Positions 16,335 to 26,271 of a stretch of 64,000 nt of DNA are shown piece after piece (within the stretch, counting starts at the first letter, position 1; every line of letters begins with the position of its first letter). The notes beneath the pieces are model-generated. The model ran no database searches and was not told where the DNA came from. It saw only the letters and a program-made list of their open reading frames with translations. The stretch is taken from NCBI RefSeq assembly GCF_016834655.1, contig NZ_JAENHP010000009.1, forward strand, positions 248,001 through 312,000, in the 5' to 3' direction. Source of the stretch: Paractinoplanes ovalisporus. Its GTDB lineage: Bacteria > Actinomycetota > Actinomycetes > Mycobacteriales > Micromonosporaceae. Made by a program: the position numbers and the translations under genes.

Positions 16335-17402
16335 CTATTTGTCGACCAGCTTGGGGTGGCTCGCCAGGTAGGCCTCGGCCTTGCCCGCGGCGAGGGCCTT
16401 GATGAACCCGCGGCCCTCGGCGGTGAGCTGCTCGCCGAGGTAGCCGCTGCCCCGGCCGACCCCCTGGCCGGGCAGGCTGACCCGGGTGATCTTCTCGGGG
16501 GCGAGATTGCGGAGCGCGTACGCGTATTCCACCGGTTGCCGCCCGCCCAGGTAGACGAAGGTGTCCCCGAGCGCACTGACCAGTTGGTCCACTTTGCCGC
16601 TTTCGGTGGGCACTCCCTGGGCGAGCGCCTTGTCGAGCAGGGCCGCGACGAGCTGCCGCTGGTGGCGCTGCCGGTCGTAGTCGCCGTCGGGCAGTCCGTA
16701 CCGCTGTCGCGCGTAGTCGATCGCCTGCCAGCCGACCAGGTGCCGCCGGCCGGGCTCATAGACGGCCTGCGGCCCGACGTAGTCGCCGCCGGAGAGCGGG
16801 CGCAGCGAGCCGTCCGGTTTGCGGTGGCGCGACTTCACCTTCTGGTCGATCACCAGGTCGACCCCGCCGAGCTGGTCGGTGAGCCGGGCCAGGCCGCCGA
16901 AGTTGAGGATCGCGCCGGCCTGGAACTCCTTGATGCCGGTGTAGGCGCGGAGCGTCCTGACCAGCAGCTCGTAGCCCTTCTCGGTGCTCGGCTGCTTGCT
17001 GCCCGGGACCCGGGACCCGCGGCTCATGGCCTCGGTGATCTTGTGGGTGCCGTGTCCGGGGATCGCCACCCGGGTGTCGCGCGGAATCGAGTAGAGATAG
17101 GCCGACTCGAGGCCTTTGTCGACGTGCAGCAGCATGATGGCATCGGCGTGCGGTTCCCAGCCCGGGATCGAGACCCGGGTGTCGACACCGACGAGCACCA
17201 GGTCGAGCGGGCCGGTGATGTCGGCGCCGGGCGACGGGGCCGGGGTGGTCGGCTCGGCCGAGGGAACGACCGGGGCCGAGATGGTGGGGGTTGCCGTAGG
17301 CTTGTCCGACTTGGACCGGACCGCCAGCGCGATGCCCCCGCCGGCCAGCAGCACCACGACCACGGCCCCGGCGATCCACAGACCCACCCTGTTGTTCCGC
17401 AT
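16335..17402 (-). CDS. LytR-CpsA-Psr (LCP) family protein
   Basis: 355 residues. A short cytoplasmic tail, one transmembrane helix (VGLWIAGAVVVVLLAGGGIAL, about 6-27) and a Pro/Thr linker precede an extracytoplasmic LCP domain. Conserved points are DLVLVGVDTRVSIPG, HADAIMLLHVDK, SIPRDTRVAIPGHGTHKI with the phosphate-binding arginine, LGGVDLVID and AIDYARQRYGLPDGDYDRQRHQR. LCP enzymes transfer undecaprenyl-linked glycopolymers to peptidoglycan (Lcp1 attaches arabinogalactan in mycobacteria). The ATG at 17402 gives the best membrane topology; a longer in-frame start at 17525 overlaps the divergent gene's leader. Confidence 0.9.
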   Translation of the reverse strand: MRNNRVGLWIAGAVVVVLLAGGGIALAVRSKSDKPTATPTISAPVVPSAEPTTPAPSPGADITGPLDLVLVGVDTRVSIPGWEPHADAIMLLHVDKGLESAYLYSIPRDTRVAIPGHGTHKITEAMSRGSRVPGSKQPSTEKGYELLVRTLRAYTGIKEFQAGAILNFGGLARLTDQLGGVDLVIDQKVKSRHRKPDGSLRPLSGGDYVGPQAVYEPGRRHLVGWQAIDYARQRYGLPDGDYDRQRHQRQLVAALLDKALAQGVPTESGKVDQLVSALGDTFVYLGGRQPVEYAYALRNLAPEKITRVSLPGQGVGRGSGYLGEQLTAEGRGFIKALAAGKAEAYLASHPKLVDK

Positions 17403-17533
17403 GGCGGAACAGTAAGCGAGCGGGATCGGCAGCTCAATGCCTGGTGATCTCGGAATGTGAAACCGGTCATTGCTTTCCGCTGATTCGCCCGTACGCTGAC
17501 CGCCGCTAATCAACGGGGGAGGCAAGTGCTTCT

Positions 17534-19354
17534 ATGAAGCTCACCAAGCGGCGGATCACCGTCGGTCTCATCTCCACCGCCGTCGTCGTGTCGATGACGA
17601 GCGTGACCACCTGGGCGCTGGCTGCCGACAACGAGAAGGCCGCGAGCTCGGCCGCAGCCGTCCGCCTGGTGATCAGCTACAAGGACGGTGCCGACCGCAC
17701 GGCCGCCAACCGGACGATGTCCGCGGCCGGTGCGCGCAGCATCAACGCCACCGGAGCCGGAGCGTCGGCGCTGGCCGCGGTCAACGCGACCCGCGTGACG
17801 GTGTCCTCGGCCCGCAGCTCCGCGATGATCAGCGAGCTGCGCAACGACCCCAATGTGACGTCCGTGCAGGTCGACCCGCGGGTCAAGAAGTTCGACGTCA
17901 TCCCGAACGACCCGACCTTCAAGTACCAGAACGAGATGTACACGATCAAGGCCCCGGCGGCCTGGGAGACCACCACCGGCGGTTCCCCCGCGGTGACCGT
18001 CGCCGTGATCGACACCGGCGTCAACGCGGTCAAGGACCTGGCCGGCGCGACCGTGGCCGGTTACGACTTCGCCAACAACGACTCCAACCCGGCCGATGAC
18101 GAGGGCCACGGCACCGCCGTCGCCGCGCTGATCGCCGCCCGCGGCAACAACGGCCAGGGCATGGCCGGCGTCTGCTGGACCTGCAAGATCATGCCGATCA
18201 AGGTGCTCGACAGCGAGGGCAGCGGCTACGACAGCGACATCGCGCAGGGCATTATCTGGGCCGTCCAGAAGGGCGCCCGCATCCTGAACCTCTCGCTCGG
18301 CGGTCCCACCTCGACCAAGGTGCTGGCCGACGCGGTGGCCTACGCCAACATGAACGGCGCCGTCGTGGTTGCCGCGGCGGGCAACGAGGGCAACACCGTC
18401 AAGCAGTACCCCGGCGCCTACGGCGACGTGGTCACGGTGGCCGCCACCGAGCGTTGCGCCGCCTACGAGGGCGACCCGGACTGCACCGCCGGCACCACCA
18501 CCCGGTCGCGCTGGTCGTCGTACAACAAGGCCGGCGACTCCTGGGTCGACATCGCCGCGCCCGGCACGGTGACGAGCATGGACCGCGGTGGCAGCTACAG
18601 CACCGGCATCCAGGGCACGTCGTTCTCGAGCCCGATCGTGGCCGGCGCCGCCGCGCTGGTGAAGTCGCAGAACCCGACCTACAGCGGCTGGTCCATCGCG
18701 CGTTCGCTCTACGTCGGCGCCGCGTCCCGGCCGCTGGCCAACGGCGGTGTCAACTACGGCCTGCTCGACATCCCGAAGTCGTTCGGCGTCGCGACCGACA
18801 CCACCCCGCCGAACGCCTCGGGCATCGTCCCGGCCGCCGGCTCGATCAAGCGGGGCACGTTCGCGGTCAGCCCGGTCGGCCTGAACGACAACAGCGGCAC
18901 GATCAAGTCGGGCATCCGGAACTCGACGCTCTGGGTGAACGGGGTCTTCAAGGGCTACAGCCGTAACGCGCCGTTCGGCATCAGCTTCAACTTCAGCTCG
19001 TACAACGGTCCGACCAAGATCGAGCTGCGGTTCTTCGACCGGGCCGGCAACAACAAGATCGTGTCGAACACCATTACGGTCGACAACAAGGCGCCGTCCG
19101 TGCGGATCACCTCGGCCCCCAAGAGCGGGTCCAAGGTCGGCAGCAAGGTGACGATCGGCTACACCGGCTCCGACACGTACGGTGTCGCCCGCTACGAGCT
19201 TCTGCTCAACGGCAAGGTGGCCCAGACGCACACCTCGACCTCGGCCTTCGTCTTCGGCTCGACCGCCGTGCCGAAGAGCTTCACGGTCCAGGTGCGGGCC
19301 GTCGACAAGGCCGGCAACCCGGGCCTGTCGACCAAGTACAGCTACACCCGCTAG
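17534..19354 (+). CDS. Secreted S8 subtilisin-like serine protease with C-terminal Ig-like domains
   Basis: 606 residues. Signal peptide (MKLTKRRITVGLISTAVVVS... to about 31), an I9-like propeptide (about 42-122), then the catalytic domain with Asp160 (VAVIDTGV), His192 (GHGTAVAAL) and Ser363 (GTSFSSPIVAG). The oxyanion Asn is in AAAGNEGN. A CWTC pair and two further cysteines suggest disulfides. The last ~190 residues form two Ig-like/cadherin-type repeats (PPNASGIVPAAGSI..., APSVRITSAPKSGSK...). ATG at 17534 with GGGGAGGCAAG upstream. It resembles the next gene, suggesting tandem duplication. Confidence 0.93.
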   Translation: MKLTKRRITVGLISTAVVVSMTSVTTWALAADNEKAASSAAAVRLVISYKDGADRTAANRTMSAAGARSINATGAGASALAAVNATRVTVSSARSSAMISELRNDPNVTSVQVDPRVKKFDVIPNDPTFKYQNEMYTIKAPAAWETTTGGSPAVTVAVIDTGVNAVKDLAGATVAGYDFANNDSNPADDEGHGTAVAALIAARGNNGQGMAGVCWTCKIMPIKVLDSEGSGYDSDIAQGIIWAVQKGARILNLSLGGPTSTKVLADAVAYANMNGAVVVAAAGNEGNTVKQYPGAYGDVVTVAATERCAAYEGDPDCTAGTTTRSRWSSYNKAGDSWVDIAAPGTVTSMDRGGSYSTGIQGTSFSSPIVAGAAALVKSQNPTYSGWSIARSLYVGAASRPLANGGVNYGLLDIPKSFGVATDTTPPNASGIVPAAGSIKRGTFAVSPVGLNDNSGTIKSGIRNSTLWVNGVFKGYSRNAPFGISFNFSSYNGPTKIELRFFDRAGNNKIVSNTITVDNKAPSVRITSAPKSGSKVGSKVTIGYTGSDTYGVARYELLLNGKVAQTHTSTSAFVFGSTAVPKSFTVQVRAVDKAGNPGLSTKYSYTR

Positions 19355-19409
19355 ACACCCTGATCGCACCGGGGAACCAACCGGGCGATCAAGCGAGCGA
19401 CCGAATGTG

Positions 19410-19442
19410 AAGGAGCCGGCCACCGTGGCCGGCTCCTTCCGT
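19410..19442 (+). terminator. Terminator-like hairpin between the two subtilase genes
   Basis: AAGGAGCCGGCCA (19410-19422) pairs perfectly with TGGCCGGCTCCTT (19426-19438) around a CCG loop. The tail CCGTTTG is only weakly T-rich. It sits 55 bp after the first subtilase stop and 16 bp before the next start. Confidence 0.75.
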
Positions 19443-19458
19443 TTGTGAGGTCGCAGGC

Positions 19459-20822
19459 ATGCGCAAGCTGCTCGCTGGTCTGGTCGCCGCCGGTTCGATG
19501 CTGGTCGCGACGCCCGCCCAGGCCGCCGTCGCGCAGCCCGGGCTGACCCAGGCCCGCGTCACCGACGCCTGGGCGATGACCCGCGGCTCGTCCCGGGTGA
19601 TCGTCGCGGTGATCGACACCGGGGTGAGCGCGCTGCCCGATCTGGCCGGTCGCCTGCTGCCCGGCCGCGACTTCGTGAACCACGACAACGACGCGTCCGA
19701 CGACAACGGGCACGGCACGATGGCCGCCACCGTGATCGCGGCGGCGGGCGGAAACCGTACGGGAATCGCCGGTGTCTGCTGGTCGTGCCGGATCCTGCCG
19801 GTCAAGGTGCTCAACGCGAAGGGCGGCGGCTCCTACACCGACATCGCCCTGGGCATCCGCTACGCGGCCGACCGGGGCGCCGCCGTGATCAGCCTGTCGC
19901 TGGGCGGGTCGGACGACAGCCCGCTGCTGCGCGACGCGGTCGCCTACGCCGGGAGCAAGGGCGCGCTGGTCGTCGCGGCGGCCGGCAACCGGGGCGTCTC
20001 GGCGCCGCACTACCCGGCCGCCCTCCCGGGCGTGCTCGCCGTCGGCGGGGTCACGCCGACCGGCGCCCGCTACGAGTGGTCCAACTTCGGCTCCTGGGTC
20101 GCCGTGACCGCGCCCGGTTGCAACCCGGCGCAGGGCCCGTCCGGCGCGGTCGGGCCCTACTGCGGAACCTCCTCGGCGACGCCGTTCGTGGCGGGCGTGG
20201 CGGGTCTGCTGGCCTCGACCGACCCGGCGCCCACGGCCGGGCAGATCCGCTCGGCGCTGGTCGCCACCCGGTCCCGTACGTCCAGGCTGGTCGACGCCGG
20301 AGCCGCGCTACGGGCCCTGCCCCTCGACGGTGACGTCGTCCGGCCGTTCGCCGCCTTCGGTGCCCTCCGTTCTGTCGTGCGCGGCCGGGTGACCGTCACG
20401 GCTTCCGCCGCCGACCAGCATGGCGTCTCGCGGGTGCAGCTGTACGCCGGTGGCCGGCTGATCGCCACCGACACCACCGCGCCGTACTCCTTCGCCTGGC
20501 AGTCCGCCCCGCGCACCGGCCTCGTCCCGCTGGAGCTGCGGGTGTACGACCGGCGCGGCAACCTCACCGTGGTGCGCCGCACCGTCCGCGCCGACAACAC
20601 CGCTCCGGCCCTGCGGCTGGTGAAGTCCGGCCGCACCGTGACCGCCCGGGCCGCCGACCCGTCCGGCATCGCGCGTCTGGAACTGGTCGTCAACGGCAAG
20701 GTGACAGCGCGTTCGGTGGCCGCCACGCGCCGTTTCACCCTGCCCGCCCGGGCCCGGACCGTGGTCGTCCGGGCGGTTGACCGGGCCGGGAACGTGCGGG
20801 TCGTCAACGGTAAACTCGGCGG

Positions 20823-20826
<4 letters not shown>
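19459..20826 (+). CDS. Secreted S8 subtilisin-like serine protease without obvious propeptide
   Basis: 455 residues. The signal peptide MRKLLAGLVAAGSMLVATPAQA is followed almost at once by the catalytic domain, with Asp53 (VAVIDTGVSALPD), His85 (NGHGTMAATV) and Ser238 (GTSSATPFVAG); CWSCR matches the CWTC of the upstream paralogue. The last ~170 residues form two Ig-like repeats. Only about 30 residues precede the first catalytic strand, so the I9 chaperone seen in the first copy is missing. Its TGA overlaps the GTG of guaA (20823-20826). Confidence 0.92.
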
Positions 20827-22370
<1,544 letters not shown>

Positions 22371-22383
22371 CGCCTCCCTACCA

Positions 22384-22677
22384 CTACTGCTGCTGATCTG
22401 CGTTCGGCTGCATCTGCTCCGCGTTCGGCTGCATCGGAGAGCCCGGCCACGACGGTCCGGGCTCTTCCGGCATCAGGAACCACATGATCGGGTAGGCGAG
22501 CAGGGCCGCGCCCGCGGTGATCACGGCGAGCAGCACGAAGGCCACCCGCACGAGCACCGGGTCGACGCCGAAGTAGCGTCCGACACCGCTGCAGACGCCC
22601 GCCGCGAGACGGTCGTCGAGAGGCCGGCGGAGTTGCTTGTACGGGGTCTGGATGCCGCCGTCAGGAAGCTGTGTCAT
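22384..22677 (-). CDS. Small PspC-domain membrane protein
   Basis: 97 residues. A PspC domain (about 13-70) shows LRRPLDDRLAAGVCSGVGRYFGVDPVLVRVAFVLLAV with the conserved AGVCxGxxxY pattern and one or two membrane helices ending in MWFLMPEEP. The C-terminus has a short repeat MQPNAEQMQPNADQQQ. PspC proteins are membrane-stress components or sensors; no partner genes adjoin, but two more PspC domains are encoded at 29188-32274. It converges with guaA. Confidence 0.87.
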   Translation of the reverse strand: MTQLPDGGIQTPYKQLRRPLDDRLAAGVCSGVGRYFGVDPVLVRVAFVLLAVITAGAALLAYPIMWFLMPEEPGPSWPGSPMQPNAEQMQPNADQQQ

Positions 22678-22873
22678 GTCCCCATGGTGGCTCCGTCAAG
22701 GCCCCGACAACCTCGGTGAGCACCCGGATACGGACCCTGAAATAAGGGGTTACGGTTTGTAGTCGATCGAGGGCCGATTGTGCCTAATGGTGCTCTGATC
22801 AGCGATTACGCAGCGCGAACCACCTGTCAGGAATCCGACAGACGTTTTCTGGAGTTAACATATTCCGGGCAGA
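22678..22873. promoter_or_regulatory. Divergent upstream region of the PspC and Nudix genes
   Basis: 196 bp, noticeably AT-richer toward 22740-22870 than its surroundings. No clear terminator, operator or ribosome site was found; the Nudix ATG at 22874 lacks a strong Shine-Dalgarno sequence. Confidence 0.4.
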
Positions 22874-23833
22874 ATGCCGCCCGTGACCCCCGCACTCGAA
22901 CCGCTCCGCCGGATCGCCGCCTACGCCGTCGCCACCGATGACGACGGCCGCGTGCTGCTCGTGCGCGCCTCCAGCCGTTCCGGCACGCCGGGCGTCTGGT
23001 CGCTGCCCGGCGGCGCCGTGGACCACGGCGAAGACCCGAACCACACCGTCGTCCGCGAGACCGCGGCCGAGACCGGTCTGTCCGTCGCCGTCACCGGACT
23101 ACGCGACGTGCTGGCCGACATGCGCTCGCTACCGCACCGTGGCGTCACCATCCACACCGACCGCCTCATCTACTCGGTGTCGATCCGGGGCGGCACGATC
23201 GTGGACCGGGTCGGCCACCCCACCGACCTGGCCCGGTGGCACACCCTCGAAGAGGCCGAGCGCCTCAAACTCCGGCAGTTCACGGCCGACGCGCTCGGAC
23301 TGGGCAGCGCCTCGGCCGACCTGCGCCCCGAGACGGCGCCCACGTTCCCGTCGTTCTATGCCCACCCCGGGCCCGACGGGCTGCACCGGGCGCAGCGGTT
23401 CGCGGCGTACGCGATCGCCACCGACCCGCACGACACGAGCCTGCTGCTGACCCGGATCGCTCCGGGTTATCCCGGAGAGGGTCGCTGGCACCTGCCCGGC
23501 GGCGGCACCGACTACGGCGAGCAGCCCGGCACCGCGCTGATCCGCGAGCTGGTCGAGGAGACCGGTCAGGAGGGCCGGCTCGTCGAACTGCTCGGCGTGG
23601 CCAGTCACCGTGACGCGGCGTCGCTGGGGCCGGAGGGTTACCCGATCGACTGGCACGGCGTACGAGCCTTCTACCGGGTGATCGTCGACCGGCCGACCGA
23701 GGTCGAGATCCACGATGTCGGCGGTTCCACTTCCGAGGCCCGCTGGGTGCCGGTCAAGCAGGTCGCCGACCTGCCGGAAGACGATCTCACCGAGGTGACG
23801 GCCGAGGCGCTGCGCAAGGCGGGACTAATCTAG
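22874..23833 (+). CDS. Tandem double-Nudix hydrolase, first copy
   Basis: 319 residues with two complete Nudix folds. Domain 1 (about 1-145) has the box GGAVDHGEDPNHTVVRETAA followed by ETGL; the first Glu of the metal-binding REUXEE pair is Ala, so it may be inactive. Domain 2 (about 165-319) has GGGTDYGEQPGTALIRELVE then ETGQ, an intact box. Nudix enzymes cleave nucleoside-diphosphate-linked substrates; the specificity is unknown. Start ATG 22874, or GTG 22883. It lies 5 bp upstream of a paralogue of the same architecture. Confidence 0.88.
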   Translation: MPPVTPALEPLRRIAAYAVATDDDGRVLLVRASSRSGTPGVWSLPGGAVDHGEDPNHTVVRETAAETGLSVAVTGLRDVLADMRSLPHRGVTIHTDRLIYSVSIRGGTIVDRVGHPTDLARWHTLEEAERLKLRQFTADALGLGSASADLRPETAPTFPSFYAHPGPDGLHRAQRFAAYAIATDPHDTSLLLTRIAPGYPGEGRWHLPGGGTDYGEQPGTALIRELVEETGQEGRLVELLGVASHRDAASLGPEGYPIDWHGVRAFYRVIVDRPTEVEIHDVGGSTSEARWVPVKQVADLPEDDLTEVTAEALRKAGLI

Positions 23834-23838
23834 TCCCG

Positions 23839-24741
23839 GTGAAGATCAGAAGGGTCGGGGCGTACGGGATATGCCGCGACGGATCCGGGCGGGTGCTGCT
23901 CGCCCGGAACTCGGCGCTGAGCTCGTTCCCCGGCCTGTGGACCCTGCCCGGCGGCGGCGTCGAGCAGGGCGAGCACCCGGACGACGCGGTGGTTCGCGAG
24001 TTCGGTGAGGAGACCGGCTTCCGCGTACGCGTCGACGCCCTCCACGCCGTCACGGCGGACGTCTTCCGGCTGCCCGGCGGGGAGCTCGAACACACCGACC
24101 GGATCGTCTACGACGTGTCGGTGACCGGCGGGTCGTTGCGCCCCGAGGCCGACGGCACCACCGAGACTGTCGAATGGGTCACCGAGGCGCAGATCACCCA
24201 ACTGGGTCTGATGCCGTTCACCGCGGTCATGCTCGGGCTTCCGGGCAGCGAGTCCGACAAACCGGACGAAGGTGAGGAGCTGTCGCGTCCGGCGCGGGTG
24301 CAGCGTTTCGGCGCGTACGGCGTCACGACCGACCCGAACGGGCGGATTCTTCTCACCCGGATCGCCGAGGGTTATCCGGGCGCCGGCCGCTGGCACCTGC
24401 CCGGCGGCGGCACCGACCACGGCGAGACACCCGAGGCGGCACTCGTTCGCGAACTGGCCGAGGAGACCTCGCAGAATGGCCGCGTGACCGGTCTCGTCGG
24501 CGTGTCGCACCGCCACGATCCCGCAGCGTTCGGGCCCGAAGGGGTGCCGATCGACTGGCACGTCATCCGTGTCCTGTTCAGGGTCCGGGTCGATCGGCCG
24601 ACGGAACCTGTGGTGGCCGAGGAAGCGGGCGGATCCACCGCCGAAGCACGATGGTTCACGCTTGACGAGGCACGCAGACTGGACCTCACCGAGCCGGCCG
24701 CCACCGCGGTAGCCCGGATCGAAGCGGAACCGAGGCGCTAA
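23839..24741 (+). CDS. Tandem double-Nudix hydrolase, second copy
   Basis: 300 residues, two Nudix folds. Domain 1 box GGGVEQGEHPDDAVVREFGE then ETGF is intact. Domain 2 box GGGTDHGETPEAALVRELAE then ETSQ keeps both glutamates, but the usual Gly is Ser. Domain 2 is strikingly similar to domain 2 of the upstream gene: both have (R/I)WHLPGGGTD, FGPEG or LGPEG, PIDWH and VDRPTE. The pair thus arose by duplication of a two-domain gene. GTG start at 23839, 5 bp after the previous stop; co-transcribed. Confidence 0.88.
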   Translation: MKIRRVGAYGICRDGSGRVLLARNSALSSFPGLWTLPGGGVEQGEHPDDAVVREFGEETGFRVRVDALHAVTADVFRLPGGELEHTDRIVYDVSVTGGSLRPEADGTTETVEWVTEAQITQLGLMPFTAVMLGLPGSESDKPDEGEELSRPARVQRFGAYGVTTDPNGRILLTRIAEGYPGAGRWHLPGGGTDHGETPEAALVRELAEETSQNGRVTGLVGVSHRHDPAAFGPEGVPIDWHVIRVLFRVRVDRPTEPVVAEEAGGSTAEARWFTLDEARRLDLTEPAATAVARIEAEPRR

Positions 24742-24760
24742 AATCTGCTCAGGGAGAGGC

Positions 24761-24775
24761 GGACAGGGCCTGTCC
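24761..24775. repeat. 15-bp palindrome sharing 11 bp with the ends of the dispersed TIR element
   Basis: GGACAGGGCCTGTCC, centred 27 bp after the second Nudix stop. AGGGCCTGTCC (24765-24775) is identical to 60525-60535 in the terminal repeat of the element at 60523-60691. It may be a solo end remnant or chance. Confidence 0.45.
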
Positions 24776-24921
24776 CGCGGGATGGAATTGGCTCCTCGCC
24801 AACATCGTTTAGCTGTGCGAAGGTGTAACCCGCAATTCACCCGGGTCCGTATGTGCGGCGGGCTACCGGGCCACGACCCACCGCGATCGCCGGTGGTCCA
24901 CCGATCCCATGGAGGAAGCAC

Positions 24922-25869
24922 GTGCCGAGAACCCCTTGGCGCCGGCGTCGTACGACGGATAGTCCCCGTCCCGCCGGTCGTCGTTGGGCAGGCCGGTTGC
25001 GCCGCAGCGGAACCCTCGCGCGGCAGGCTCTGCTGGTGCGGGTGGGTGGCCGGAACTCCGGTCGCGCCGCCACCGCCACGCGAGCCGAGGTCATCTACAC
25101 CGGCGCCGAGCACGGCCGTCTGATCGGCCCCGTCGCTCCCCACCTGGCGATCCCGGCGCCCGCCGAGCAGGTCGCCGAAGAGGTCGCGCTTCTTCCGGGG
25201 GAGCAGACCCCGGCCCGCCGCCTCCGCTTCGCCATTGTCAACGCGTGCACCCTGGCCAGCCTGGCCCTGGGCATGTTCGCGATCCTGCTGGCGATGCACG
25301 ACGAGGTCCGCCTCGCCGCCGCCTTCCTGGTCGCCTGCGTGGTCTTCGACGGCCTCGACGGCGCGCTCGCCCGCAAGCTGGGCGTGTCGAGCCCGTTCGG
25401 CGCCCAGATGGACTCGCTGGCCGACATGTGCTCGTTCGGCCTGGCCGCGCCCGTGGTGGTCTACGCGTCGCTGGCCCACACGGTGCCGACCCCGGCCGCC
25501 GCGGTGGCCTGCATGCTGGTCGCCGCCTGCGCCGCGATCCGGCTGGCCCGCTTCAACGTCTCGCCCAAGGACGGCAAGTTCTTCTCCGGCGTGCCGACGA
25601 CACTGGTCGCGGCCGTGCTCGCCCTCACCGTGCTGATCGACCTGCCACTGCCCGGCGTGGTCATCCTGGGCGGGGTGGCGTTGCTCGCCTTCGCGATGGT
25701 GTCGAGCTTCCCCTACGCGAAACTTGCTCGCCTGGTCAAGCTGCCGGCCTGGTTCTGGCTGCTGCCGGTCGTGGGCGCCCTGGTCGACGCCCGCCTGACG
25801 TTCGTCATGCTGGTCGCGGCCTACCTGGTCAGCGGCCCGATCATGTGGGTCCGGGCCAAGCGCGTGTAG
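24922..25869 (+). CDS. pssA: CDP-diacylglycerol--serine O-phosphatidyltransferase
   Basis: 315-residue membrane enzyme making phosphatidylserine. The CDP-alcohol phosphotransferase motif is complete: DG-AL-AR, eight residues, G, three, D, three, D (DGALARKLGVSSPFGAQMDS then LADM). About eight hydrophobic segments follow from NACTLASLALGMFAILLAM to the C-terminus (MWVRAKRV). A hydrophilic basic N-terminal extension of roughly 100 residues precedes them. I chose the GTG at 24922 because GGAGGAA lies immediately upstream; an in-frame ATG-like start at 24853 has no such site. The usual partner psd is not adjacent but lies opposite at 27551-28795. Confidence 0.92.
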   Translation: MPRTPWRRRRTTDSPRPAGRRWAGRLRRSGTLARQALLVRVGGRNSGRAATATRAEVIYTGAEHGRLIGPVAPHLAIPAPAEQVAEEVALLPGEQTPARRLRFAIVNACTLASLALGMFAILLAMHDEVRLAAAFLVACVVFDGLDGALARKLGVSSPFGAQMDSLADMCSFGLAAPVVVYASLAHTVPTPAAAVACMLVAACAAIRLARFNVSPKDGKFFSGVPTTLVAAVLALTVLIDLPLPGVVILGGVALLAFAMVSSFPYAKLARLVKLPAWFWLLPVVGALVDARLTFVMLVAAYLVSGPIMWVRAKRV

Positions 25870-25960
25870 CTCCCGTTTCGCTCGACAGGCCGTCCCGCCA
25901 GGGGCGGCCTGTTCTGTGTTTGCTGGCTGTGCTTGCTGGCCTTCGCTGCCCGCTCGGCGG

Positions 25961-26054
25961 GGATTTCGCCCCTGGAGGTCGATGACTTGGACACCGAAAA
26001 CGGCCTCGCTTCGCTAGCCGTTTTCGGCGCCCAAGTCATCGACGGGCGAAATCC
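25961..26054. repeat. 94-bp long imperfect hairpin
   Basis: Three nested perfect arm pairs: GGATTTCGCCC (25961-25971) with GGGCGAAATCC (26044-26054); GTCGATGACTTGG (25978-25990) with CCAAGTCATCGAC (26031-26043); CCGAAAACGGC (25994-26004) with GCCGTTTTCGG (26017-26027). There is a 6-nt bulge on one side, a 3x3 internal loop and a 12-nt apical loop. Thirty-five base pairs in all make this too elaborate for an ordinary terminator, although pssA ends 91 bp upstream. Confidence 0.92.
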
Positions 26055-26096
26055 GACTCTGGTCGCGGTCAGACCACCTTCGGATTGCGGTTGGCG

Positions 26097-26260
26097 CTAG
26101 GGCCTATCTGGTGGATCGCGCGGGAGTGAGGCGAGGTCCAGGTGGTGGCTGGCGTCGGCCGGGAAGTGGGCGTCGGCCGGGAAGTGGCCGCTTGCCGGAC
26201 GCCGTCAGGCGCCGCCTGGGCCACGCCGCAGCCCCTCGTGATCCACCAGATGGGCGCTAG
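26097..26260 (+). mobile_element. TIR-bounded dispersed element (MITE- or REPIN-like), copy A
   Basis: 164 bp with 24-bp terminal inverted repeats (21 of 24 matching). The left end is CTAGGGCCTATCTGGTGGAT (26097-26116) plus CGCG; the right end is the complement with GCGCTAG. An 8-bp direct repeat GGCGCTAG (26093-26100 and 26253-26260) could be a target-site duplication. The interior (gtgag-cgaggtccaggtggtgg ... gacgccgtcaggcgccgcc) is nearly identical to copy B at 60523-60691 read on the other strand. Copy A carries an extra 18-bp tandem duplication at 26152-26187. No transposase is encoded. Confidence 0.85.
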
Positions 26261-26271
26261 GCTGTGGGGCC

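Larger units (their letters stand above)
25870..26271. other. Repeat-rich gene-free region between pssA and the HEAT-repeat gene
   Basis: 402 bp. It holds the 94-bp hairpin (25961-26054), a 40-bp spacer and the TIR-bounded element (26097-26260). Small frames here are not convincing as genes. Confidence 0.7.
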
